In this document: positions 22,898 through 34,800 of the stretch, piece after piece
How the letters are laid out: the number at the start of each line of letters is the position of its first letter
How positions within the stretch are numbered: position 1 is the first letter of the stretch
From: Globodera rostochiensis
Taxonomy: Eukaryota > Nematoda > Chromadorea > Rhabditida > Heteroderidae
NCBI GenBank assembly: GCA_018350325.1
Contig: JAEVLN010000001.1
Coordinates: 485,501 to 549,500, forward strand
Reading direction: 5' to 3'
DNA: 64,000 bases
The notes under the pieces: model-generated
The model's input: the letters and a program-made list of their open reading frames with translations, nothing else
Databases searched by the model: none
What the model was told of the DNA's origin: nothing
Translations under genes and position numbers: made by a program

Positions 22898-25800
22898 TCA
22901 TTGGCTTTTACTTGGGACTTGGCAATGGCTAATTGGAGATGCGTGAAATTCTTCAGAAATATCTATTTTATGGCGTAGAATCGACATCAAAACGAAGTCT
23001 TCGTTGAAAATCGCTAAATGTTGCGTGTTAAAACTTCAAATAAAAATGTAACTCACGAAATCTCCAGTCTATAAGGAATTGGTAAGAACTGAGACTGTTC
23101 CGATCGCAAATGACAAACAAAGTTCTGTCTTCCTGAAAGCGTAAATGAAATGGACTGCTTTTCTATAACGTTTGTGCCACCTGGATATACTGTAAAAGAT
23201 CCCTTCCCTTCGGCTTTTCCTTTTGTACTATGCCACCTCCCGCTTCTATTAACCGCCGAATAACTTCATATTTTGGCTGAACTCCGACACTCAGGTGGAA
23301 TGTGACGCCCTAAAAAACCGACTAGAAAATTTAGGCGTCGTAAAACTAATCGGAATTAGAAATTTCTTAACATTACTTAATTTGTGAAAATTCATTATTA
23401 TGGCTTTATTTCTCTTGTTTGGACTCCAAAATGTGATTTAACGAATTTTCTTTATGCGTCCAACAATGAAACAGTCGTCGCCCAATTTTCCAATATTTTG
23501 TCGCCCAACTTTGCGCGTTCAAAAGTAAATATGATAACCTTAAAAACCCTTCGGTTTCGCGTTCTTAGTGTTGTTGCCTTCAGGTTGAAGCCGTACTTCT
23601 TCTCATTTTCTCGGTCTCTTACGAAAAAACTAAGGTCTTCTGCAGGAAAAGCTCTTTGCTTTATAAGACTAAGAAAAAAACAAACTGACGGACGAATCCC
23701 AACCGGCGAAGGCTCGTCTCCACCCACAGCGGAGTTACCACACTCTTTCCCAACGCAATTGCCTCGAGCAAATTTACTCTTAATAGCATTTTAGCTATAA
23801 AAAAGGAATTAACTTTTGCAACATACGTTCTATGCAAACTGGTAGTCACAAAATGTGTGCATAGCGCAACCAAAGAGGTAATTTCTGCGCCGAGAAAGCG
23901 CGCCTTTCTTGACAGGTTTTCGATTTGCTCTGGAAAAAGTCCGTCGAAAAGCAAGACAAACTTAAATTGCAAAATATATTATATCACATTTATTTAAGTT
24001 AGTATCCAAGTATTTTTTTGAGGGGAAAGCAGGAAGAACTCACTCGAAAGACAAATCTAGGTATATTTAGGAATAAAAAAATGAAAATGCGTAGGTGGGA
24101 AAAGGGAGGGAGCTGTCGAGGCGAGATTATCCCACAAAAATTTACTTTTACTTCACGTCCCGACTTGGCGTAAAGAACAGTCGCCTCTTCAATTTGTTTA
24201 TCCGTTGGAGCAATGTTGGAGATCCTGTAAAGTGATCAATTAAATTCGTTTCGACAGATTCCACCAACTTAAAGTGTTTTTCCGGAAAAAGGGTAACGTC
24301 ACTCATCAGATTCTCCCTTGACTGGTGTGCCAAACGAATAATTTCTTCATGCAACGGAATGGTCGACTGACTCCAAGGGACTAAGTGTTTTTTCAGTATT
24401 AAAACTAGAAATAGGAACAGCAAAACCCATCAATTTATGGCACATTTCGCACACTTTGGACAATGCAAGCGGCGAGCATGACGAAGCACTGAGAAGAGCA
24501 TTCTCATTTTGCAATGAAAATCGCGGGTCATCAGACGAGGTAAAACAATTAATGCAACCAAAGTACAGCTCAAGAAGCCACTGGAAGTTCACAAGGACAG
24601 AACCCGTTCGAGCAGCCAATTGACACAATTGCTCGCCAAAAACACTGAGACATTAGGATTACTGTAAAACTTAATTTTCACTCGCCTTTTGGTGACCACT
24701 AAAAAGTCACTTTTCTGTTCAATATTAGAACTGAAATGAGCGCCAATCATTCGAACCATGTATTTAAGCTCGAGCAGTTCGCGTTTGCTGAAGCCATGAG
24801 CAGCAATCACCTAAAATATTAAAAATATTACAACCAATTTTGCTCACAAACTTTTGAAAATGTCTTCGGGTTATGCCTCGTAGAACTCCAGACGCTGTTT
24901 TTGGTTAAAAGTCCATTTTATTCCAGCTATCACCGATTACCTCGGTAAATGGCAAGCTTTGCTGGGCGCAGTCACTTGTCTTTTCGCGATTGCGTCGTTT
25001 AACCAATTCAAAGTAACAACTCTTTTTAGTTTGCGGGGCATTCGATCGATAAAACTCTGAAAGTCCGAACATTAACTGGTCAACAGCAAAGACGCAAATA
25101 CGGGTGTCAGTGCTTGCTGAATCAATGCCTCATTTTCAATCCAATTCGAACAGACCACATGGGTAACACGCTAAAACAACAATTGGCGACAGAGCGTCCG
25201 TTCTGAAATTTCTAACAAACCTCCGGAATGCCACGCGGATTATTTGACTCAATGTCTCCTTAAAATGCGATAACGAATAAAAATGATTGAAAGAACACCT
25301 CCATATAATCTGATGATGCTCGGCAACAATGAGCTGAAAAGGTGGTAAATGTCATGGGATTGCAACATTTTGCGCACAAGTCGACTAAATGCGGGTCACA
25401 GTCGTCGACTAAAAGAAAAACACAGCCGGCCAAACAGATGTCTGGGTTAAGCGTGGCGGCTAAATTTGGTTCGTGCCCGAAAAACTGAGGTTGGGAAGGT
25501 ATTTGAAGGAAGTGGGCGTGAGATGGTTGCTGGGACGATGGCAGACGAAGCATCTGTTGTTGATGTTTGTTGTGGTGCTGAACGCCTCCGAAGTCTTGAG
25601 AGGGCGAAGGACGGACAAACGTTGCGGGAGGAGAAGGGAAAGTGACGTCTAGACTGACCGATACATTTACATTGTAAGGATATACGCACTTGTTGGGTTA
25701 CCACCTCCGATATGCTGCTGATGAGCCATTTCGGAAGAAGCGTTAAAAAACATGGACTGAGCCTTTTTTATTGGCTGGGCCCCTGACTGTTGCTGCACCG

Positions 25801-27321
25801 ATTGGTCATTATGCGTAGTACTTCCCGGAACAGCAACAGTGTGTGATACTCCCGAAGCTTAAACAACATTTAAACAATAAAATAAAAAGAGGGTAGGTAA
25901 GAACTGACTCAAATTCATGTAATGTCGAAGGTCCATCGCAGCATTCGTAACTCCGCAATTTGAGCTCATGTGAAATGCAGCAGGACTCGGGCGTGACGAC
26001 AAGAGCTGATGCGGTGAATACGCAGCGGCGAACCTCGGGGTTTGCTGCTGTTGCTGTGGGAGTATTTGCTGCTGATACTGGTGCTGTAATTCTTGCTTTG
26101 GCACGTTGCCAATCGGAGGAGAGCTCTGATGAAGCGGATGTGGTGAAGGATAAGAGATCGTGTGCTGGCCGCTTTCTGCAGGATAAGAAGTCAGTTGGGA
26201 TGGCTGCGGCTTGGCAATTCCGAATTGCTGTTGTTGGGGTGATAACATTCTGCTGCTCAGTTGGCAAAGCTGGGAACTGACATATTGAGGCTAAAACAAT
26301 GGTAGGCCGTATCTTTTCGCGGAAGAGTTCACCTTCTGCTGCGCCTGTTGTGGCTGGTTCCAACTCGGCTGGACGGAAGAAGCATCGCCGTGGACCAAAT
26401 AACCCATTTGTTGTCCGCCCACCCCATAAAGTGAAGCGGAAGACGGCGACTGCATTGGTCCGTAATGGCTTTGAATGTCTAAAAAGAACCAAATTCCGAA
26501 ATGAAAAATTGTGTTTTATCAAAAAGGAAATAGGAGATTTCTGGATATTCCCTCGTTAAAACGATTCGTTACACTCCGATTCGTTCGGGTTCAAAAGTGT
26601 TTTTTCGTTATAACTTCTTTAAAAGCCAACCAAATCAAACATTTTCGAAAGCGTGCAGTGAGTAGAAGCGTTTAAAGCAAAAGCTAAACGTTTTTTTCGA
26701 GGATTAGGACGAGTACCCAAATCGGGCGGGCGCTCGAGTGGCAAGTACTCTCCGGCCCAGCCAGAGCCACCCCCCCCCTCCGAGTTTTTTTTCGGCTACG
26801 TCCATGCCTGTAAGTACTTTGTTGGATAAAGTATGACTGTTGCTGGGATTCACGCAGCTGTTGTGAGTTTATCTGATGAAAGGCGGGCGTCGCGTTCGCC
26901 GGAGGGAAGCGCGGGTGCACAAAAGTCCCACTAGCCCGCTGTTGTTGATCCGACTCCGATTGTGCAACTTGAAAATAATTTCAGAGCAAATTCATAACTC
27001 CCCAGCCCCAAATACCATTCAATTCGCCTTCAGCCGTCATAGTATTGCGAAAACTGCCAACCGATTCTTTAACCCCTTTGGCAAGCTCAAAGTGGCCGAA
27101 TCCTGTAGCCTCATGCTTCTCGACCATTATATTCCGAAACTTGGTCGGATCCAACGGCTCAAGAGGACTGCCTGATCCGAACCCAACACATACATTTCCA
27201 GCACCAAAATGTTGATGTGCAGCAACATCTCCAGGCTTCTAGTTTCAGTAACATAAATATAATAAAAGGGGGAATTAAATACCATGGCAATATTTGAACT
27301 CCCAGCCGCGGGTTCACACAT
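22898..27321 (-). CDS. pis-1: PTIP-type multi-BRCT protein (PAXIP1 homologue)
   Basis: PTIP is a nuclear scaffold linking H3K4 methyltransferase complexes to transcription and DNA-damage signalling. The start at 27321 gives MCEPAAGSSNIAM, spliced to KPGDVAAHQHFGAGNVCVG and VEKHEATGFGHFELAKGV. Several exons then encode a Gln/Pro-rich region (HQYQQQILPQQQQQTPRFAA near 26.1 kb). The C-terminal half carries BRCT repeats aligned to human BRCT3-6: FFGHEPNLAATL with DICLAGCVFLLVDD (25.4 kb) and VVTLNWLNDAIAKR; FSKRELLELKYMVRMIGAHF (24.75 kb) with CVNWLLERVLS; VLLFDGLFPEQIENLSRKA (23.95 kb) with SVVTPLWVETSLRRLGF; and VGVQPKYEVIRRLIEAGGG, ending near IDISEEFHASPISHC. The stop is at 22898. The two N-terminal BRCT domains of vertebrate PTIP are not evident. 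PC4 lies 203 bases upstream on the same strand. Confidence 0.85.
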
Positions 27322-27524
27322 TTACAGGAAAAAATAAATGAAAAGCGCTGAATCACATATTCAACTAAATTAATATATTAAAGCCTTTTAACATATGTAA
27401 CTCATCAGATCGATAATTTGTTTATATCAGAATTGTATTCTGAAATAAAATTCTGAAACAAAGTGATGAAAGTCAAAATTTAGAAATCAAAGATCGAATG
27501 CGAAGAGATGCGCTCACAATCAGT

Positions 27525-28265
27525 TCAGGCGGAACTTACCATCTTCTTCACATCAGGAAGAACCTTAATGTAAACAGTAAGATAAGGAGGTTAAAAGATA
27601 TTTAGGTTAAACAAACCTTCAAGAATGCCTGATATTGGTCCTGGTTGAGACTAAATCAAAAATGCTATATTTTATGCAAATTTTAAAGCTCTGAAATTAA
27701 TGAGGACGCGCCCATTATTCCGATTACCTGATTCCTTTTTTTCCAGGGAACCATTTGCCGTCCTTCTGGTAGTATTCCCTTATCCCAATCAGAATACGAC
27801 CTTTGAATCTGTCGACAGAAATAAAACGGTTGCCACCAATCGGAATAATCTTAACAATTTATTAATTCAATCGTCGAAGATTTACACTTTATCCACCTCA
27901 TTTCCCTGCTGGTCGCGCTCTCGCTTCACGGCCTTCTTGTCGTCCTTCTCCAGTTCATCTCCAGATGAGTCAGGCGAACGGTTCGAAGTCTTCGATCCCG
28001 TTTTTTCCGACCCTTTAACTTTTTCTGAACCGCTATCTTCGTCTTCTGGACTTTCTTCCGACATAACTTTTGCCTTCTTCTTTTTATCGGCGACATTCTT
28101 AAATTAGCGGAAAGCATTAAAACTGTTCTATCAGTATTGCGCTATGTTAAAAAACCTTGGACTTTAGCTCCACAGTCTCTTTTTTTTTGGATTGGATTTT
28201 GGATTTCTTTGCTGGAACAACTTCTGAATCGACCGAAGAGTCCGTAAGAGTACTGTCGTCAGACA
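27525..28265 (-). CDS. Transcriptional coactivator PC4 / SUB1
   Basis: PC4 is a nuclear single-strand DNA-binding coactivator of RNA polymerase II. The start at 28265 gives MSDDSTLTDSSVDSEVVPAK, followed by Lys-rich sequence. A second exon is Ser/Glu/Lys-rich (MSEESPEDEDSGSEKVKGSE in frame), the usual acidic N-terminal region. The DNA-binding domain follows: FKGRILIGIREYYQKDGKWF with PGKKGISLNQDQYQAFLK, spliced to VLPDVKKM. These match the VLIDIREYW...PGRKGISL signature. The stop is at 27525 after MVSSA. PTIP starts 203 bases downstream on the same strand, and Dicer is divergent. Confidence 0.92.
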
Positions 28266-28855
28266 TCACACGATTTTAATCGAAAAGAGTGGATTTAATT
28301 AAATAGCTAAAGCTTAGTTTTTACTAATTATTTAAGCAGGATGACATTTGGCTCTATTGCATAGGCCTAATTTGTAAGCCAGGCTTAGGAGCTTCAGTAC
28401 GGGACTGAACCAGCCATCGTGGGGGGATTCAGACCAGTAGCCAATTTACACTAGGGTAGACCGGGATCGGTTCCCGGTCGGGATCGGGCGGGATTATCCC
28501 GGTTTTTGGAATCCCGATCCCTGTTTTTGAAAAGTCGTAATCCCGACGGCAGCATAAATATCTGACGGCTCACAAAGTCGGGAAATCTTGGCGTGGCCAT
28601 TGGCGGAGTGCCATCCCCGCAAGGTTTTCGTTGATTATGACGCCTCGCCAATGGCGGGTTTCAAAATCCGTCGTCCAATTGATTTCAGTCGGAAGGTTGG
28701 AAGCCGGCCGAAGCAAATTGCTGCGTGAAAACGCATTTTCGCACTATACACATAAATTAAGCTTATTCATGAGACTAGATTGCAAGTTTCCAACAGTTAA
28801 ATTTTAGCATAAATATGCGAAATTTAGATTTGATAGGAATTGATTCCCCTACAAA
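28266..28855. other. Divergent promoter region between PC4 and Dicer, with repeat debris
   Basis: This is 590 bases between two divergent start codons. Positions 28450-28555 hold a GC-rich, partly palindromic patch built on CGGGATCGG / ATCCCGATCC strings, and similar strings occur near 10720. The rest is AT-rich. It should contain promoters for both genes, but I cannot point to a specific element. Confidence 0.45.
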
Positions 28856-31800
28856 ATGTCTTGGAGACCGAGGGACTTTAATATGAGGCAAATTCTTCCG
28901 AGTGATTATCAGGTACAGATTTTATAGGGTTTTTAAGTCTAGTTCTATGTGCTTATTTAGCTAAAATATCTTTCATGTGTCTGTGGTTATCTAAATAGGT
29001 GATAATAACAGGTTGAGCTCGTTGGGCGTGCAATTTGTCAGAACACAATTATACCATTGAGCAAGAACGATAGCAAGATATTTGTCTCGATTCAATTGAT
29101 CAAAGAATATTCGTATCGTCTTATGAGAAATCATGAAAAGGCTGTCCTCCTCGTCAATTCAGGTAGGTTCTCAATTTTGCCTTTTGCAATTTGTGGTTCA
29201 GTTTCGTTGTTAGAAGAACGTGCAACCCAAATTGAATTCCACTCGAGTCTGAAAGTCTTGCGAATTGGTGCCGGATTTTCCGATAATAAATCTGAATTGA
29301 TAAAGGAGTCTCAAGTATAGCTGTAATCTTTTAGAACCTCGAATGATTTATGTTCAGGTTCTGGTCATCTCTCCGCAAATTTTCCTGGGACTTCTGAACA
29401 AAAAGGCAAATTAAGCATCATGATTTTGTTTATAAATTCTTTCTTTTTTAGGCGGTTGATTTGAAAATGGTGGCTTTGCTTATTTTGGATGACTGTCATC
29501 ATTGTCTTATCGGGTCACACCCATACTGTCAAATCATGAAAAAGTATCGGACGCTGAGTGGTAAATGTTACCGTTAACCAGGCGCGTATGCAGGGGGGGG
29601 GGCATGCCCCCCCCCCGAAATGTTTTTTGAGAAAAAAAACCATAGGGGGGACCCTTTTGTTTTGCACTTTTATAATTTTTTTGTCAATTTTCTTAACAAG
29701 ATTCATAAAATATCCAAAAAAATTTTCCAGCGGCGCCTAATTTGATTGCAAATCTCTTAACTAAGTTAAAACAAAATTTTCTCGGCGGCGCCTATCGGCA
29801 CCGCCGACCACCCCCCTCCAAAGTAAGCAGATTCGCAAAAAAAAATCACTTTTTTGAAAATTTTAACAAAGATGGAGTAAAAACAAAAAATGCACCCCTA
29901 AAAATCCCACATTTTTTGGAAAAATTGCTTAACAAAAAGTGCAAAAGGGAAAAAATCACCCCTAAGAACTGCCCCCCCCGAAAATTTTTTTTGGATACGC
30001 GCCTGCCGTAACACCCTTGAACTTTTTTGGTGATGGAAATAATTGAAATTGTTTACTTATTTTAGCTAAGAGGCCGAGAATACTTGGACTTACTCCATCG
30101 CTTCTGAACAAGCGGGTCTCCCCTTCAAACATCAAAGGCACGGCTAAAAGACTCGAGAGAATCATGCACTCTCGTCTGGAAACAGCGAGTGATCTTGCAA
30201 TCGTATGGAAAAACCATTACAAGAAACACGTAACTTTGATTTTGGATTTAGTTTTAGATTTGTAAATATGTGAACAAGCCGAAGAAGTTCATTGTTTGCG
30301 CGAAAAACGATGGAATCAGTCGAAAATCTAGTCCTCGAGTCTTTGGTATTTTAAACACTGTACAATAGTTTTCAGACAAATTTATTTTCCAGGAGAAGCT
30401 TCGGGTTTTTATTGAAATAAACACGGACTTTCGTGAAGAAGTGACGCAGGTCGACCCGCGAAAGCCGATTTTAGAAGTAAAACTTAAATTTCTGTTGGGT
30501 TTCCCCTGTCTTTATATATTAGGCAATAAATCGTGCCTCCGCAACGTTACGTCAAGTTGGAAGTTGGTGCGCGATGAGAGGATGTTTGTTATGGAAGAAA
30601 AAGTTGGCCAAGTTAGCAGAAGAACCGTTTCTCGGGCCTAAACAACGCTCAGCATTGAAGACGGCCGAAGCAACTTTTCATTTATGTTCCAAAATGCTCG
30701 GCCAAAAAGTTTATTATTATTTCTTTGAGAAATATTATTCAATTTCAGGTCGGTTGCGTCAATTCATTTGCCAAATTGGTCGGTGACTCGCCGCAGGCTT
30801 CTTTTGTTAGCGACCGAGTACGGAAGTTGCTGGAGATTCTGATAGATTATGCCCCATCAAAAAGAACGGCACTGAGTGCCAAAGCGCCTTTGTCCGCTTT
30901 GGTTTTTGTAAATGAACGATTCATCGCATTTATGATCAATGTTTGTCTTTTAAATTTTCGACGTTTAATTATTTATTTAGACATTGTTGAAAGCTCTGGT
31001 CAAATGGGAGACGGAAATGTTCGGACATTTGAAAGTCGACTTTTTGGTGGACAACAACTATCCACCGTGTGAATCGGGAGAGGAGGAGCGGAAATTGGCA
31101 AACAAGAAGCTGGAACAGACACTGCAGAGATTCCGGAACGGTCAGCTGAATGTTTTGGTGACCACCAATGTTCTTGAAGAAGGGGTGGACATTAGAAACT
31201 GTAATTTGGTCATTCGCTTCGATGTGCCAGTCGATTTTCGCTCCTTTGTTTTGGTATGCATAAAAAGAGAGAATAATTGTACTCCCTTTGAATTTAGTCT
31301 AGCGGTCGAGCTCGTAGAGAAAATGGGGCGTTTTACATTATAAGCGAGGAGCGAAATTATGCCAGTCTTGTGAATGAACTTGAAAACTACTCCAAAATTG
31401 AAGAAGTGATTTTTGTTATTTAAATTTTAATTTTCTTAATCTCTTTGTTAACAGTTTATTATGGACCATTATAGCTCTAATGAAATTTTGAAAGAGGAGG
31501 AGATACCCAAAAATGTGGACGAATTGTTTCCACCATATGCCGTCGAATCGCCTTCGGGGAGAGCTCAAGTCACACTCAGTGGAGCAATTCCGTTAATAAA
31601 TCGGTAAATACTTAAATGGGCTGGCGATGTATTTTTTGGCTTACTTAGTTATTGTTCCAAACTTCCTTCTGACGTCTTCACTCGATTGGTCCCTCATTAT
31701 GAATTCAATTCTGCTCAACAACGCGACGGAAAGCATTCCCATTTTGCACAGCTTCTTCTTCCGATTAACTCACCGTTAAAAGAATGCATTCAGTTAAATG

Positions 31801-34800
31801 AATGTGGTGGAATAGCTGAGATTGAAGCGCTTTTTGCATCAAAATCACTGGCATTAATGTCTGTTGCATTGGAAGTGAGTCGGTTGGGTTGAGCAAATGA
31901 TTGAGTTGAAAATAATTTAAGGCGTGTAAAAAATTGCATCAGACTAAAGAATTGAGTGATCAGCTAACACCAACTGGAAAGGAAATTGTCACTAATCTTC
32001 TCGGGGAATTGGAAGACGACGAGGAATACTTGCCTTATTTGCTCAACAAAAGTGGACCAACGAAGAGACGAAGACTTTACGACCGGAAGGTTATTTTGTT
32101 GTATTTAACTTAAGTTGAGATTTGTTTTGCTTATTCGGTGACCATAATAAATGATACTTTTTTAGACGTCCAAATCGTTGGTTGGAACATTGCCAGCATT
32201 GGATTCAATTTGCATTGTTTACGTGATAGAAATGAGACTGGTAAAGCCAATCAGCGAGGAAAACAACCCAAAGAAGCGTCGGATAATCGACCCTCATGAG
32301 ATCGATTGGGCTTTCGGGTTTCTTTCGTGCAAAGAATTACCATCGGTTCGAGAAACGATTTTTTAAATCTTTTTTTTGTTATAATCTTAAGATCCCTGCT
32401 TTTCCCGTTTACCAGCGACAGGGGGAAATGCTGGTCAAAATTCGGAAGGCGAATGCTCCGTTGCTCTTGACTCAGGAGCTGTTCCAGCTGGTTTCCTTAT
32501 TCCATCAGCACATATTTGAAGACATTTTGCGAATTGCCCGCGGTGGACTCGCATATTCTCCCGAATATTCGCCAATTCCATTACCAATTGTGCCATTGAA
32601 ACGAGGTGCATATGATAGAAATTAAGTTAAAATATGCAACGGTTTGAAACCATTAGTTGGACCTACAGACGACGATTATGAGCTCGACAGGAGCCATCTT
32701 CGTTGTGATATTCGTGACCATCCAACTATGCCGCCCGAGGAATGCCGTCGCAATTTTTCTTTCGACGAATCACGCTACGCAGACGCAGTCGTTATGCCAT
32801 GGTATTTTTCCATAAGATTTTAACGCAAAGATGGAAAGCGTTAATATGCTTTTCGATTAAAGGTATAGATCGGAAGAGCAATCTGCTTTTTATTATGTTG
32901 CAGAGGTTTGTTATAACCGTGACAAATTAACGCATTTTTGTTCAGATATGTGGAGACCAAAACCCAGCTTCTCCCTTCCCTGACCCAAAATTCAGCAGTT
33001 TTAACGAGTAAAAAATTTTTCTTATTGTTTTTTTAGCAGATTATTTTAAGGTATTTTACGGCCAAATACCAATTGAAAATATTTAACCAAGAACAGTGCC
33101 TATTGGATGTTGACCACACTTCGGCGAGGATGAGTAAGCATTTTGGAAAAAAAGGTTCTAATATTTACTAAACAAAGATTTGCTTCTGCCGCGGTCGGGC
33201 TCTGGAAAAGTGTCCAAAAAGCCATTGGATCCGTCGCAACGTCAAATTCTTGTTCCCGAATTGGTGAACATTCACCCGTTTTCTGCTGCTCTTTGGTCGA
33301 TGATAATTGCGTTGCCAACCATTTTATATAGGTTTTTTATGCTTTTTAACATAAATTTTTGCATTTGTTTAAGGACAAATTCTCTTTTGCTTGCCGATGA
33401 ATTTCGTGTAAAAATTATGGAAGACGCACTGAAAATGTCCGAGTGTGCTAAAACACCGTCGGCGGAATGGAAGTGGGGACCTTTATGCTATAATGTGCCG
33501 CAAGCAAATGGATGCGTTGGGGAAGCTGAACAACAGAAACCGCACCAGCAAATAATTATAAAAAACCTGGATCAATTAAAGAAAATAAATCAGGAGGAAG
33601 AGGGACTGAAGAAGAATGGAAGTGGGACGGCAACTAAAGAAAGAACTGGGAAGCATGGGGAAAGCAATTTGGAGGAGGTTTTTGCTTGAAATTTTGCGCA
33701 CTTCGAACATACTTGCTTTAGTTTGAAATTGGAATTTGGGACCCTGAAGATTTGGTTACTCCTTCCGTCGAACGGATTCATTCGCCACAAGTTGTGAATT
33801 CACTGTCAGCAGAAAATGGGCATCTTTCAAACGGTTTGAGGAACGGACATAGAGAATTGAGTTCTACGCGAGAGGAAGAAATATCGGAGCTGATAGCGAT
33901 CGGCTCCGACTATTCCATCCACAGCTACGGAGACCTTTCGGACGAAGATGAGGTGGCGGCCGAATATGCAAATTGCACATTTCTCATGCACAACAAAGTT
34001 TCTGGTGTGTTGATGTTTCGGACATTTGCTTGCATTTAAGCGGAATTTATTTCTGTGAAATTTAGACATCGATCTCGGCGATATTGAGCATGCCGGTTTG
34101 CGTGAAAGAGGATGGGGAGAAAATGACGCGGAGGACTTTGTTACAAACAATATTCAAATTGAAAATGATTTTCTTCCATTGGTATGACAACATCATTTCA
34201 CTTTGAAATTATTTAACTAATTACAGACAATATCGCGCAACAATCCCGACATTAACATTGTGACTTTGATGGACGATTTGCAAAAGAATTTTTCCGGAGA
34301 CCTTGGTGGGGTGCTTTCGAATTGTGGAGAGAGTCAGCAAGCAAAACAGAACCCGAGGGTTCACAACAAAACTGAACCTTCCTCTCACAAGCAGCCAAAA
34401 CCTGTTCTACTTATAAATGAGGTAATGTTTAACAAAAATGGTTCAATATTTTTTATCATACAAGTACAGCTTTGTCTTGACCCGATGCATGCGATGGATG
34501 AACTGGACAAAAGACTCGAGGAAGATGTGGTGGGAGAGGAATTCTTTTACTGGGATGATCAGGATGCGGTGATGAAATTGGAAGAATTTGACCGAATTGG
34601 TTGTTCCAATAACTTAGTTGTTGGTTTGTAACTGTAATTTAGATGAAAACACCAAACGACCAGATTCTCCGGAATGTGTTGACTTTCCTAGTGGCAACCA
34701 AGTAACTTTTCAATCATGGCCTAAAAGTGAAATGATTTAAGCACTTTGAAGTCACCGCCCCCGACATTTCCGATTGGATGCAATTTTCCTTTATGTACAA

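Noticed and set aside
26740..26820. Possible fragment of the same element family in a PTIP intron
   Set aside because: It has a C-run and GGCTACGTCCATGCCTG, but no second end was found.
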